Source: CBDFKV01 sp965249035
Lineage (GTDB): Bacteria; Pseudomonadota; Gammaproteobacteria; Arenicellales; Poriferihabitantaceae
Assembly: GCA_965249035.1 (NCBI GenBank)
Contig: CBDFKV010000007.1
Coordinates: 1,364,001-1,428,000 of the forward strand
Length of the DNA: 64,000 nt
Direction: 5' to 3'
In this document: piece by piece, positions 31,926 through 40,714 of the stretch
Layout: each line of letters opens with the position of its first letter
Position numbering within the stretch: the first letter of the stretch is position 1
Program-made: the position numbers and the translations under genes
The notes under the pieces: model-generated
Database searches by the model: none
The model's input: the letters and a program-made list of their open reading frames with translations, nothing else
Told to the model about the DNA's origin: nothing

Positions 31926-33287
31926 CTAGCGTGGCAAACCACCGCCCATGACGCTCGACTTTTTCATAATGCTTTCGTATTGGCGTGACATCAAGTGCGA
32001 TTGTACCTGCGTGATCAAATCCATCAGAACGACCACGATAATCAACAGCGAGGTGCCGCCAAAATAAAAGGGAACACTGAACTTAACGATCAGAAATTCC
32101 GGAATCAAACACACAAAAGTGATGTACAAGGCGCCAATAAAGGTTAAGCGCGACACTACTCCATCAATATAACCCGTAGTTTGTGCGCCCGGGCGAATAC
32201 CTGGCACGTACGCACCTTGATTCTTCAAATTGTCAGCAATCTCTTTAGGATTAAAGATCATCGCGGTGTAGAAGAAACAAAAGAATATAATCATTCCCGC
32301 ATATAACAATGTATAGACCGGCTGGCCCGGCTGTAAAGTCGTGGCGATATCGCGCAACCACAGCAGGCTTTCATCGCTGCTGCCAACGAAGCTACCCAAG
32401 CTGGCAGGAAACAAAATAATACTCGAAGCAAAGATCGGTGGAATAACGCCAGCCATGTTGAGCTTCAAAGGCAAAAAGCTGGTTTGCGCCTGCACCATCT
32501 TACGACCTTGCATACGTTTAGCGTAATGAATAGGAATCCGTCGTTGGGCACGTTCGACAAATACCACAAAGTAGGTAATCGCCAACACCCCAACAAATAA
32601 CACCAACACGAAGATCGGGCTAAACTCGCCGTTGCGTGCTAACTCCAAGGTTCCACTGATCGCAGCGGGTAACCCCGAAACAATCGACGCAAAAATAATC
32701 AACGAAATACCATTGCCGATACCGCGCTCGGTCACTTGCTCACCTAGCCAAACCAAGAACATAACGCCCGCAACCAAGGTCGCTCCCATGATGACTTTAA
32801 AACCCAAGCCTGGGATCAGAACCACTGAACTGCCGCCTACCTGCTGCGCTTCAACCGCCACTGCGATACCTATCGCCTGGAACGTGCCTAACATGACCGT
32901 GCCGTAGCGCGTGTATTGCGTAATTTTGCGTCGACCCGCTTCACCTTCCTTTTTCAGTTGCTCCAGATGAGGAACCACCGCCGTCATCATTTGAATGATG
33001 ATTGAAGATGAAATATAGGGCATTACGCCCAACGCGAATATCGACAGGCGCTCCAATGCGCCACCGGAAAACATATTAAATATGTCCAGGATCGACCCAC
33101 GGGTTTGGTCGAACATGGCCGCAACGGCAACCGGATCCACTCCTGGAACCGGTAAGTGCGTGCCTAAGCGGAACACCAATATCGCGCCCAGAACGAACAA
33201 GATTCGATTCTTGAGCTCACCCATATTACTTAGCGTTCCGCCATTGGCGGCTGCTTTGGTACCGGAATTTGGACGCTTTTTAGCCAT
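31926..33287 (-). CDS. secY: Protein translocase subunit SecY
   Basis: A 453-residue inner-membrane channel subunit with ten predicted membrane helices. Recognisable blocks are FRLGTHLPVPGVD, GVMPYISSSIIIQMMTAV (TM2), GNGISLIIFASIVSGLP, and the C5 loop IPIHYAKRMQGRKM, then ending in RQYESIMKKS. It forms SecYEG with SecE (encoded at 59.2 kb). It is 24 bases after rplO, within the spc operon. Confidence 0.98.
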   Translation of the reverse strand: MAKKRPNSGTKAAANGGTLSNMGELKNRILFVLGAILVFRLGTHLPVPGVDPVAVAAMFDQTRGSILDIFNMFSGGALERLSIFALGVMPYISSSIIIQMMTAVVPHLEQLKKEGEAGRRKITQYTRYGTVMLGTFQAIGIAVAVEAQQVGGSSVVLIPGLGFKVIMGATLVAGVMFLVWLGEQVTERGIGNGISLIIFASIVSGLPAAISGTLELARNGEFSPIFVLVLFVGVLAITYFVVFVERAQRRIPIHYAKRMQGRKMVQAQTSFLPLKLNMAGVIPPIFASSIILFPASLGSFVGSSDESLLWLRDIATTLQPGQPVYTLLYAGMIIFFCFFYTAMIFNPKEIADNLKNQGAYVPGIRPGAQTTGYIDGVVSRLTFIGALYITFVCLIPEFLIVKFSVPFYFGGTSLLIIVVVLMDLITQVQSHLMSRQYESIMKKSSVMGGGLPR

Positions 33288-33311
33288 TGCTATTTATATA
33301 TGCAGCTGGGT

Positions 33312-33743
33312 CTATTTGACCTTGCCGCCCGCTTTTTTGATCGCCGCAACCGCACCTTTGGTTGCGCCGAGACCTTTAACCGTTACCGCACGATTTAACT
33401 CACCCGACAAAATGACTTTCGCCTTGGTGATATGCTTTGGCACCACGCCTTCTGCTTTGAGTGTTTCCAAATCAACGACCTCTGCCTTCATGCTGCTGAG
33501 TTCGTTCAAACGAATTTCTGCAGTGTGAAGATTCTTTGGCGTACTAAATCCACGCTTAGGCAAACGACGTTGCAACGGCATTTGGCCGCCTTCAAAACCA
33601 GTTTTATGAAACCCACCTGAGCGGGATTTCTGGCCTTTGACACCACGTCCGGCGGTTTTACCCACACCAGAACCCGTGCCCCGTCCAACACGCTTGCTGT
33701 TTGGGCGTGACCCTTCGGCCGCCTTAATCGTATTCAGCTTCAT
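33312..33743 (-). CDS. rplO: 50S ribosomal protein L15
   Basis: A 143-residue late-assembly protein of the large subunit. The glycine/arginine-rich N-terminal extension (KRVGRGTGSGVGKTAGRGVK, about 18-37) and the globular C-terminal domain (GLGATKGAVAAIKKAGG) are typical. Two bases separate it from rpmD. It lies directly upstream of secY. Confidence 0.98.
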   Translation of the reverse strand: MKLNTIKAAEGSRPNSKRVGRGTGSGVGKTAGRGVKGQKSRSGGFHKTGFEGGQMPLQRRLPKRGFSTPKNLHTAEIRLNELSSMKAEVVDLETLKAEGVVPKHITKAKVILSGELNRAVTVKGLGATKGAVAAIKKAGGKVK

Positions 33744-33745
33744 TC

Positions 33746-33931
33746 TTAAACCTCTTTAACCTCAAGCATGTAAGATACTTTATTGATCATGCCGCGATTT
33801 TCAGGCGTATCCAAAACCTCAACGGTATGATGCATACGACGCAAGCCTAGGCCACGCACGCAGGCTTGGTGCTTTTTCAAGCGACCATGAATACTGCGCA
33901 CTTGCGTAACGCTCAATTTCTTATCTGCCAT
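33746..33931 (-). CDS. rpmD: 50S ribosomal protein L30
   Basis: A 61-residue protein with the L30 core VRSIHGRLKKHQACVRGLGL and the ending RGMINKVSYMLEVKEV. The size is normal for the bacterial short form. It sits between rpsE (45 bases) and rplO (2 bases) in the spc operon. Confidence 0.97.
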   Translation of the reverse strand: MADKKLSVTQVRSIHGRLKKHQACVRGLGLRRMHHTVEVLDTPENRGMINKVSYMLEVKEV

Positions 33932-33976
33932 TGCTGGTATTCTCTTTAATCTTCTGGGTTAGTCTTTTCGGTCAGT

Positions 33977-34483
33977 CTAAATGTCTTCGACGTCTTTGCC
34001 ACGCTTTGCAGCAATCTGCTGAGGGCTACGCATATTCGCCAACGCATCCAAGGTTGCTCGTGTGACGTTAACTGGATTGGTCGTGCCGATTACCTTTGCC
34101 AACACATTTTCAACACCCAAGCACTCGAACACGGCACGCATCGTGCCACCGGCAATAATCCCGGTACCTTCTGATGCTGGACGTATAACTACCCGAGCTG
34201 CACCATGACGACCCACCGCAGGATAGTGGAACGTATCACCATCTAAACGGACTTTAAACATATTCTGGCGTGCATTTTCCATCGCTTTCGACACGGCATT
34301 CGGCACTTCACGTGCTTTTCCACGGCCCATACCGATACGACCTTTGCCGTCACCAACCACGGTAAGCGCAGAAAAACCAAATACACGACCACCTTTTACC
34401 ACTTTGGCTACGCGGCGTATATTGATCAATTGCTCATTCAGATCGCTACTTTCATCGTTGCGTCGTCTGTCGTTTCTAGCCAT
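33977..34483 (-). CDS. rpsE: 30S ribosomal protein S5
   Basis: A 168-residue protein of the decoding-accuracy region. The N-terminal double-stranded RNA-binding domain has VVKGGRVFGFSALTVVGDG (about 28-46), the loop where spectinomycin resistance changes occur. The C-terminal domain has VIRPASEGTGIIAGG. Both domains are intact. It follows rplR by 36 bases. Confidence 0.98.
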   Translation of the reverse strand: MARNDRRRNDESSDLNEQLINIRRVAKVVKGGRVFGFSALTVVGDGKGRIGMGRGKAREVPNAVSKAMENARQNMFKVRLDGDTFHYPAVGRHGAARVVIRPASEGTGIIAGGTMRAVFECLGVENVLAKVIGTTNPVNVTRATLDALANMRSPQQIAAKRGKDVEDI

Positions 34484-34519
34484 CTTAGACCTCTTAATAA
34501 AACCTGGATACCAAAGTTC

Positions 34520-34873
34520 TTAGAACTTCAGTCCCGCTTCGCGCGCTGCATCAGCAAATGCGGCAACACGACCGTGATACTTAAAACCTGACCGGTCAAA
34601 TGCGACCGACTCAACTTTGGCGTCTTTTGCGCGCGCAGCAATGACAGTACCCACTGCTTTAGCAGCATCGACATTGCCACCGTTGCTAATCTCTTTACGC
34701 ACTTCGGCATCCAGCGTTGACGCTGATGCTAATATTTTATGTTCGCCGTCGATGAGCTGCGCATAAAAATGGCGCGGCGTACGATGCACGCTCAAACGAT
34801 TGACGCCCAGGCGCTGGATGTGCGCGCGCGTCTTACGTGAACGGCGTATTCTCGATTGTTTCTTTGAGTTCAT
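34520..34873 (-). CDS. rplR: 50S ribosomal protein L18
   Basis: A 117-residue 5S rRNA-binding protein of the central protuberance. The basic N-terminus (KKQSRIRRSRKTRAHIQ) and LSVHRTPRHFYAQLID are typical, as is the ending AFADAAREAGLKF. The gap before it to rplF is 64 bases, the longest in this part of the operon, with no hairpin noticed. Confidence 0.98.
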   Translation of the reverse strand: MNSKKQSRIRRSRKTRAHIQRLGVNRLSVHRTPRHFYAQLIDGEHKILASASTLDAEVRKEISNGGNVDAAKAVGTVIAARAKDAKVESVAFDRSGFKYHGRVAAFADAAREAGLKF

Positions 34874-34937
34874 GCTTAATCTCTGACTAACGAATATTGC
34901 TAAACTTTCAAGTGCTGCTACAACTAGGCTATATTTA

Positions 34938-35471
34938 CTAGACTTTCTTAGCTTGCTTGCGCATCACATACTCATCCGCATAACGAATACCTTTACCTTT
35001 ATACGGCTCAGGTGGACGATAACTGCGGATATTGGCAGCGGTCTGGCCTACTGCCTGTTTGTCCGACCCGCGAATAATAATTTCCGTCTGGGTTGGAGTT
35101 TCTGCGGTAACCCCTTCAGGCAATTGATGCTTAATATCGTGCGAATACCCTAACTGCAAGTTGATTACCTTACCTTGTGCTTGAGCGCGATAGCCCACTC
35201 CAATAATGGTGAGTTTTTTCTCAAAGCCTTCGGTCACGCCCATCACCATATTGTTGATCAACGAACGCGTGGTTCCTGACATGGGGCGTAATTGTGGCTT
35301 CTTTTCGTCCAGTGAAACGTTCAGTTCACCGTCCTTAATATCAACGCTGATGCCATCCAACATTTGTAGGGAGTGCTCGCCTTTCGGCCCTTTAACCGTC
35401 ACCTTACCCGCGTCGTTTTTAACTTCAACGCCTGCTGGAAGGGTGATCGGTGCTTTTGCTATACGTGACAT
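34938..35471 (-). CDS. rplF: 50S ribosomal protein L6
   Basis: A 177-residue protein at the base of the L7/L12 stalk. Two related domains are visible; the C-terminal one contains ANIRSYRPPEPYKGKGIRYA (about 144-163), the strongest signature of L6. N-terminus MSRIAKAPITLPAGVEV is standard. It follows rpsH by 45 bases. Confidence 0.98.
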   Translation of the reverse strand: MSRIAKAPITLPAGVEVKNDAGKVTVKGPKGEHSLQMLDGISVDIKDGELNVSLDEKKPQLRPMSGTTRSLINNMVMGVTEGFEKKLTIIGVGYRAQAQGKVINLQLGYSHDIKHQLPEGVTAETPTQTEIIIRGSDKQAVGQTAANIRSYRPPEPYKGKGIRYADEYVMRKQAKKV

Positions 35472-35516
35472 TTCACTAAACTCTTCTGAATTAATGGGCT
35501 AATTATTACGGTTTTT

Positions 35517-35912
35517 CTAGAAAACCGTGCAAACCACTTCACCACCGATACCCGCCGCTTTAGCAGCTTTGCCGGTCATCATGCCTTTTGAAGTCGAAAT
35601 GATCGCGGTACCCAATCCACCGTATACCTGCGGCAAACCCTCAACGTGACTATAAACTCGGCACCCTGGTGTGCTGACGCGTTTCACTTCTTCAATAACT
35701 GGCTCGCCCTGGAAATACTTGAGCTTAATGGTTAAGGTTTTCTTTCCACCTTCTTCGTCAACCTTGAAGCTTTTAACATAGCCTTCATCTTTCAGCACGG
35801 TTGCTATCGCCGCTTTGGTCACTGAAGCCGGCATACTTACTTTCATTTTAGAGGCTGTTTGCGCATTACGAATGCGAGTCAGCATATCGGCGATGGGATC
35901 TTGCATACTCAT
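35517..35912 (-). CDS. rpsH: 30S ribosomal protein S8
   Basis: A 131-residue primary 16S-binding protein and the known translational repressor of spc operons in enterics. DPIADMLTRIRNAQ near the start and VYGGLGTAIISTSKGMMT near the end are diagnostic. It lies 9 bases after rpsN. In E. coli the S8 target is near rplE; no such element was tested here. Confidence 0.98.
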   Translation of the reverse strand: MSMQDPIADMLTRIRNAQTASKMKVSMPASVTKAAIATVLKDEGYVKSFKVDEEGGKKTLTIKLKYFQGEPVIEEVKRVSTPGCRVYSHVEGLPQVYGGLGTAIISTSKGMMTGKAAKAAGIGGEVVCTVF

Positions 35913-35921
35913 GATATTCTC

Positions 35922-36227
35922 CTACCAGCTAGCTTTGACGACGCCAGGGGCTTCGCCACGCATCACAATTTCACGAATCCGTGAACGGGCCAAACCAAAT
36001 TTGCGAAAATAGCCATGCGGACGACCTGTCAACGCGCAACGATTACGATAGCGCGACGGCGATGAATCTCGTGGCAGCTTTTGCAACGCAACCATCGCAG
36101 CCCATTTATCGTCATACGTCGTATCTTCGTCTTTAATCGCAACCCGCAATGCCTCTCGACGTTCTGCATATTTTTCTGCAAGCTGCTTACGCTTTACATC
36201 GCGATGAATCATTGATTTCTTTGCCAT
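35922..36227 (-). CDS. rpsN: 30S ribosomal protein S14, zinc-independent form
   Basis: A 101-residue long-form S14 without the CxxC zinc motifs, the type usual in gammaproteobacteria. The motif RNRCALTGRPHGYFRKFGL (about 62-80) and the ending APGVVKASW are typical. It lies four bases after rplE and nine before rpsH, so translation is probably coupled. Confidence 0.97.
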   Translation of the reverse strand: MAKKSMIHRDVKRKQLAEKYAERREALRVAIKDEDTTYDDKWAAMVALQKLPRDSSPSRYRNRCALTGRPHGYFRKFGLARSRIREIVMRGEAPGVVKASW

Positions 36228-36231
36228 CTTC

Positions 36232-36771
36232 CTAACCTTTCAGTGGGAAATTGAATGCTTTCAGCAAGGCTTGCGCGTGCGCATCTTCTTCTGCATCTAT
36301 TGTTAAACAAATATCCATACCCCGTAAGGCATCGACCTTGTCGTATTCGATTTCCGGGAACACGATTTGTTCTTTGATACCAAACGAGTAATTTCCGCGC
36401 CCGTCAAAGGACTTAGGGTTCAAACCCCGGAAGTCTCGAATACGTGGAATTGCGATAGAAATCAAACGATCCAAAAACTCATACATGCGCTCGCGGCGTA
36501 AGGTGACTTTGGCACCAATGGGCCAACCTTCACGGATTTTAAACGCTGCTTCGGATTTACGGGCATTACGTACAATCGCTTTCTGGCCGGTGATCTTTTG
36601 CAAATCATCGGTCGCGAATTCCAATACTTTCTTATTACCTATCGCTTCACCCAAACCCATGTTAAGGGTAATTTTCTTCAGCCGCGGCAAACGCATCGGG
36701 TTTTCTAGGCCCAATTCTTTTTGCAGCTGTGGTGCAATTTCGTCGCGATAGGTATCTTGTAATCTAGCCAT
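36232..36771 (-). CDS. rplE: 50S ribosomal protein L5
   Basis: A 179-residue 5S rRNA-binding protein that touches P-site tRNA. ITLNMGLGEAIGNKK (about 34-48), AVVRNA-type QKAIVRNARKSEAAFKIREG and IPRIRDFRGLNPKSFDGRGN are conserved L5 blocks. It follows rplX by 22 bases. Confidence 0.98.
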   Translation of the reverse strand: MARLQDTYRDEIAPQLQKELGLENPMRLPRLKKITLNMGLGEAIGNKKVLEFATDDLQKITGQKAIVRNARKSEAAFKIREGWPIGAKVTLRRERMYEFLDRLISIAIPRIRDFRGLNPKSFDGRGNYSFGIKEQIVFPEIEYDKVDALRGMDICLTIDAEEDAHAQALLKAFNFPLKG

Positions 36772-36793
36772 TTTTACTTACTCCGAACGCTGC

Positions 36794-37114
36794 CTAAGCC
36801 ACGTCCACTTGCTCACCATTGGATTTAAAGACGCGCACTTTTTTGCCGTCTTTAAGGATTTTAAAACCGATGCGATCGGCTTTACCCGACGCTGGGTTGT
36901 ACAAACCTAAGTTCGACAACTGAATGGGCGCCTCTTGATCAATAATGCCGCCGGTTTCGCCGGTTTGTGGATTACCACGCACGTGTTTTTTGACGATATT
37001 GATACTATCAACCATGGCCTTGCCATTGGTCAGCACCCTTAATACCGTGCCTCGCTTGCCTTTATCACGGCCCGCCAACACGATTACATCATCACCTTTA
37101 CGAATCTTTCTCAT
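36794..37114 (-). CDS. rplX: 50S ribosomal protein L24
   Basis: A 106-residue assembly-initiator protein. The KOW motif is in KGDDVIVLAGRDKGKRGTVL (about 6-25), and GGIIDQEAPIQLSNLGLYNP is typical of the central part. It lies 37 bases after rplN in the spc operon. Confidence 0.97.
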   Translation of the reverse strand: MRKIRKGDDVIVLAGRDKGKRGTVLRVLTNGKAMVDSINIVKKHVRGNPQTGETGGIIDQEAPIQLSNLGLYNPASGKADRIGFKILKDGKKVRVFKSNGEQVDVA

Positions 37115-37151
37115 TTTCTATCTCGTCGTCTCTCTAATAGCCCGTTAAGAC

Positions 37152-37520
37152 CTATAGCACTTCAGGTGCCAATGAAATAATACGCATGAAGTTTTGCGTA
37201 CGCAGTTCACGTGTCACCGGGCCAAAAATGCGGGTGCCAATCGGCTGCAACTGAGGGTTCAGTAACACGGCCGCATTCGAATCAAAGCGGATCTTTGAAC
37301 CATCACGGCGCCGTACACCATGTCGGGTTCGTACAACCACCGCATCGTAAACGTCGCCTTTTTTTACTTTGGAACCAGGCAAGGCTTCCTTGACACTGAT
37401 TTTAATCACGTCACCGATGCCAGCGTAACGACGCTTGGAGCCACCGAGAACCTTGATGCACATAACTTCTTTAGCACCGCTGTTATCCGCGACCTTCATT
37501 CTGGATTGCATCTGAATCAT
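37152..37520 (-). CDS. rplN: 50S ribosomal protein L14
   Basis: A 122-residue protein that contacts the 30S subunit at the intersubunit face. MIQMQSRMKVADNSGAKEV at the start and RIFGPVTRELR near the end are diagnostic. It is the first gene of the spc set; only 28 bases separate it from rpsQ, so no separate spc promoter with space for a leader is obvious. Confidence 0.98.
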   Translation of the reverse strand: MIQMQSRMKVADNSGAKEVMCIKVLGGSKRRYAGIGDVIKISVKEALPGSKVKKGDVYDAVVVRTRHGVRRRDGSKIRFDSNAAVLLNPQLQPIGTRIFGPVTRELRTQNFMRIISLAPEVL

Positions 37521-37548
37521 TGCAAGTTCCTCTTATTCTGTTATCAGC

Positions 37549-37857
37549 CTAGCGCGCACGCTCGACTACTTCAACCAAACGCCAGCTTTTGGTTTTTGAC
37601 AGCGGACGACATTGTTCAATAACAACCACATCACCTTCGTGACAGTCATTATTTTCATCATGCGCGTGCAACTTGGAAGAACGTTTAATGAACTTCTTGT
37701 ACAACTTATGTTTTTCCTGGCGCTCGACCAAAACCACAATACTTTTGTCCATTTTAGCGCTAACCACACTGCCTTGGACTGCGCGTTGTACTTTTGGAGC
37801 TGCAGACACGTCGCTTTCAGTCTTTGCTTCTGCCGATTTATTTTCTTCAGCTGCCAT
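37549..37857 (-). CDS. rpsQ: 30S ribosomal protein S17 with N-terminal extension
   Basis: A 102-residue S17 if started at ATG 37857, which overlaps the rpmC stop by one base (TGATG); a GTG one codon earlier is also in frame. The OB-fold core starts near residue 23 (VQRAVQGSVVSAKMDKS) and ends at RPLSKTKSWRLVEVV. The first 22 or so residues (AEENKSAEAKTESDVSAAPK) are an acidic-polar extension absent from E. coli S17. It binds 16S rRNA early in assembly. Confidence 0.96.
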   Translation of the reverse strand: MAAEENKSAEAKTESDVSAAPKVQRAVQGSVVSAKMDKSIVVLVERQEKHKLYKKFIKRSSKLHAHDENNDCHEGDVVVIEQCRPLSKTKSWRLVEVVERAR

Positions 37858-38051
37858 CACTTATCACCGGATAATTCGTTGAGCACGGTTTTCACGCGCG
37901 CAATATCTTTCTGCACGACTTTGAAACGGGCCGGGTTGGCCAACTGGCCACTGGCACGCTGCATGCGCAGATTAAACTGTTCCTTGCGAAGCCCCATCAA
38001 TTCCTTGACCAGGTCTTCTTGGGATTTACTTCTTAACTCACTCGCTAACAT
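37857..38051 (-). CDS. rpmC: 50S ribosomal protein L29
   Basis: A 64-residue two-helix protein at the peptide exit site. ELRSKSQEDLVKELMGLRKE and FNLRMQRASGQL are the standard helices. It lies 17 bases after rplP, and its stop codon overlaps the rpsQ start. Confidence 0.97.
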   Translation of the reverse strand: MLASELRSKSQEDLVKELMGLRKEQFNLRMQRASGQLANPARFKVVQKDIARVKTVLNELSGDK

Positions 38052-38068
38052 GGTTGCACCTTGATCAA

Positions 38069-38482
38069 CTAACTGGAATGGCGTGAGACGAAAGTCGTCT
38101 TCATCGGCAGCTTCTGTGCCGCCAAACGAAACGCTTCACGCGCCATCTCTTCAGTAACACCTTCCATTTCATAAAGCATCCGACCAGGCTGCACTAAAGC
38201 GACCCAATGATCAACGCTGCCTTTACCTTTACCTTGACGAACTTCAAGAGGCTTCTTGGTAATTGGTTTATCTGGAAATACTCGGATCCAGATGCGCCCA
38301 CCACGCTTGACGTAACGCGTCATCGCCCGTCGTGCGGCTTCAATCTGACGTGATGTCAAGCGGCCACGGCCGGTTGACTTCAGACCAAACTCGCCAAAGC
38401 TCAATTTATTCCCGCGCTGCGCTAAGCCACGATTGCGGCCTTTATGCATTTTGCGGAATTTAGTACGTTTCGGTTGTAACAT
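38069..38482 (-). CDS. rplP: 50S ribosomal protein L16
   Basis: A 137-residue late-assembly protein near the A-site and peptidyl transferase centre. MLQPKRTKFRKMHKGRNRG and the arginine-rich segment AMTRYVKRGGRIWIRVFPDK (about 53-72) are diagnostic. The arginine that is hydroxylated in E. coli (Arg81 region, VRQGKGKG) is conserved. It follows rpsC by 26 bases. Confidence 0.98.
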   Translation of the reverse strand: MLQPKRTKFRKMHKGRNRGLAQRGNKLSFGEFGLKSTGRGRLTSRQIEAARRAMTRYVKRGGRIWIRVFPDKPITKKPLEVRQGKGKGSVDHWVALVQPGRMLYEMEGVTEEMAREAFRLAAQKLPMKTTFVSRHSS

Positions 38483-38508
38483 TGTTTAATAACCTTCAAT
38501 CAACAGTG

Positions 38509-39183
38509 CTAAGCACTCTTTTTGGTTTCTTCAGCTGTCTCAACAACTTCGTTTTCAGCAAAAACTTCGCCTTTGAATATCCAGACTTTAACGCCTAGAA
38601 TCCCGTAGGTAGTCAGCGCTTCCGATTGGCCGTAATCAACGTCCGCACGCAATGTATGCAAGGGCACTCGACCTTCGCGATACCACTCAGAACGCGCTAT
38701 TTCAGCGCCGTTCAAACGGCCAGAAACCATGATTTTGATGCCTTGTGCGCCTAAACGCATGGCATTTTGCATCGATCGCTTAGTCGCACGGCGAAAAGCC
38801 ACGCGGCCTTCTAACTGCTGTGTAATGCTGTCGGCAACCAACTGCGCGTCGATCTCTGGCTTGCGTAACTCTTCAACCGAGATTTGCACCGAACCCTTGA
38901 CCATTCCATTTAACTCAGCACGGAGCTTTTCAATGTCCTGGCCTTTCTTGCCAATAACAATGCCGGGACGGGCCGTATTAATTTTGATATTAATATTGTC
39001 CGCATTGCGCTCAATATTGAATTTACTCACCGCCGCATTAGCTAAGCGACGCTTTAGATAGTTGCGTAGATTTTGATCTTCGATCAGTTGATCCGCGTAA
39101 TCACGCCCTGTGGCAAACCACTTGGAATTCCAGTCACGAATGATGCCGAGACGAATGCCGTTTGGATGTACTTTTTGACCCAT
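38509..39183 (-). CDS. rpsC: 30S ribosomal protein S3
   Basis: A 224-residue protein at the mRNA entry channel. The KH domain (about 40-110) has the GXXG loop in PGIVIGKKGQDIEKLR, and the C-terminal domain includes GRLNGAEIARSEWYREGRVP. The length is normal. It lies 26 bases after rplV and 26 before rplP in the S10 operon. Confidence 0.98.
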   Translation of the reverse strand: MGQKVHPNGIRLGIIRDWNSKWFATGRDYADQLIEDQNLRNYLKRRLANAAVSKFNIERNADNINIKINTARPGIVIGKKGQDIEKLRAELNGMVKGSVQISVEELRKPEIDAQLVADSITQQLEGRVAFRRATKRSMQNAMRLGAQGIKIMVSGRLNGAEIARSEWYREGRVPLHTLRADVDYGQSEALTTYGILGVKVWIFKGEVFAENEVVETAEETKKSA

Positions 39184-39209
39184 TTCGTTATCCTGTCTTG
39201 TTTTCTCTG

Positions 39210-39557
39210 CTATTTACGCTTACGCGGCTCATCACTGACTGCGATGGTAACGTGTGAAGTTCGCTTAAGAATCTGTGTTCCGCGCCCTTTGGCTCGTGCA
39301 CGAAAACGCTTTAGTGTCGGCCCTTCATCGACCATCGCCAGACTTACCCATAGCTCGTCAATATCTGCACCTTCGTTGTGCTCGGCATTGGCGATCGCTG
39401 AATTCAAGGTCTTAGAAAGCAGTTTCGCTGCTTTCTTTGGGCTGAACTGAAGAACTTCCAACGCTTTTTCAACCGGCATGGTACGAATCTGGTCAGCAAC
39501 CAGACGCACCTTCTGCGCTGAAATTCGGTTGTATTTAGACAGTGCTCGAACTTGCAT
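39210..39557 (-). CDS. rplV: 50S ribosomal protein L22
   Basis: A 115-residue protein whose beta-hairpin reaches into the peptide exit tunnel. ISAQKVRLVADQIR (about 12-25), NSAIANAEHN and the hairpin segment KRFRARAKGRGTQILKRTSH are all present. No change in the macrolide-related loop stands out. It is two bases after rpsS. Confidence 0.98.
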   Translation of the reverse strand: MQVRALSKYNRISAQKVRLVADQIRTMPVEKALEVLQFSPKKAAKLLSKTLNSAIANAEHNEGADIDELWVSLAMVDEGPTLKRFRARAKGRGTQILKRTSHVTIAVSDEPRKRK

Positions 39558-39559
39558 GA

Positions 39560-39832
39560 TTAACTCACCTTCCGATCTGATTGGTGTCCACGAAACGTAC
39601 GAGTCGGAGCGAACTCGCCCAACTTGTGTCCCACCATGTTTTCGTTGATCAAAATCGGAATATGCTGTCTGCCGTTATGTACGGCAACAGTCAAGCCAAC
39701 AAACTCAGGCATGATCATTGAGCGGCGCGACCAAGTTTTAATCGGTCGACGATCACTATTTTCAGCGGCAACCAAAACTTTGGCCCACAAATGATGGTCT
39801 ACAAATGGACCTTTACGTATTGAACGAGGCAT
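39560..39832 (-). CDS. rpsS: 30S ribosomal protein S19
   Basis: A 90-residue head protein next to S13. MPRSIRKGPFVDHHLWAKV and VGHKLGEFAPTRTFRGH are diagnostic. It is two bases after rplB and two before rplV, so these three genes are tightly coupled. Confidence 0.98.
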   Translation of the reverse strand: MPRSIRKGPFVDHHLWAKVLVAAENSDRRPIKTWSRRSMIMPEFVGLTVAVHNGRQHIPILINENMVGHKLGEFAPTRTFRGHQSDRKVS

Positions 39833-39834
39833 AA

Positions 39835-40659
39835 TTATTTCTTCCGTCTACGAATAATCATCTTATTCGATAACTTATTACTGCGCGTACGATAACCTTT
39901 GGTTGGCACACCCCATGGTGAACAGGGGTGACGACCACCAGAAGTACGACCTTCACCACCGCCATGCGGGTGATCCACCGGGTTCATGGCCACACCACGA
40001 ACAGTCGGACGAATCCCGCGCCAGCGCTTAGCACCGGCTTTACCGAGCTTGCGCAGGCTGTGCTCGGAATTACCCACCACACCAATCGTTGCGCGACAAT
40101 CGATGTGCACCCGGCGCATTTCGCCAGAACGTAACCGTAATTGTGCGTAACCACCTTCGCGACCGATATATTGAACTGAAGTACCTGCAGAGCGCGCAAT
40201 TTGTGCACCTTTGCCGGGCTTCATCTCAACGCAATGAACCACCGTACCAACGGGGATATTCTTAAGTGGCATCGCGTTGCCAGGCTGAATACCTGCGTCA
40301 ACGCCAGACCGCACCGAATCTCCAACTGCCAAACGGCGGGGCGCGATTATATAGCGTCGCTCACCGTCTGCGTAAAGTAAAAGCGCAATATTTGCACTTC
40401 TATTTGGATCATATTCCAAACGCTCGACTTTTGCGGGTACACCATCCTTGTTGCGAAGGAAGTCAATCATTCGATAATGGCGCTTATGACCACCACCACG
40501 ATGACGAACCGTAATTTGACCAGAATTATTTCGGCCACTAATGGCGTTCTTGGCTGTTGTCAGCGCAGGGTAAGACCGGCCTTTGTGCAGGTCTTTATTT
40601 ACCACGCGTACGGTGCCGCGTTGTCCAGGTGTTCCTGGTTTTAGTTTTAACAGTGCCAT
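39835..40659 (-). CDS. rplB: 50S ribosomal protein L2
   Basis: A 274-residue primary 23S-binding protein needed for subunit joining and peptidyl transfer. GGGHKRHYRMIDF (about 54-66) and the C-terminal block VAMNPVDHPHGGGEGRTSGG, with the conserved histidine near 229, are diagnostic. It lies 55 bases after rplW. Confidence 0.98.
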   Translation of the reverse strand: MALLKLKPGTPGQRGTVRVVNKDLHKGRSYPALTTAKNAISGRNNSGQITVRHRGGGHKRHYRMIDFLRNKDGVPAKVERLEYDPNRSANIALLLYADGERRYIIAPRRLAVGDSVRSGVDAGIQPGNAMPLKNIPVGTVVHCVEMKPGKGAQIARSAGTSVQYIGREGGYAQLRLRSGEMRRVHIDCRATIGVVGNSEHSLRKLGKAGAKRWRGIRPTVRGVAMNPVDHPHGGGEGRTSGGRHPCSPWGVPTKGYRTRSNKLSNKMIIRRRKK

Positions 40660-40714
40660 GGTGACTACTCTTTTTAAACTACCTAATTAGTAAATGATTA
40701 ATGAATGCCGTGCT

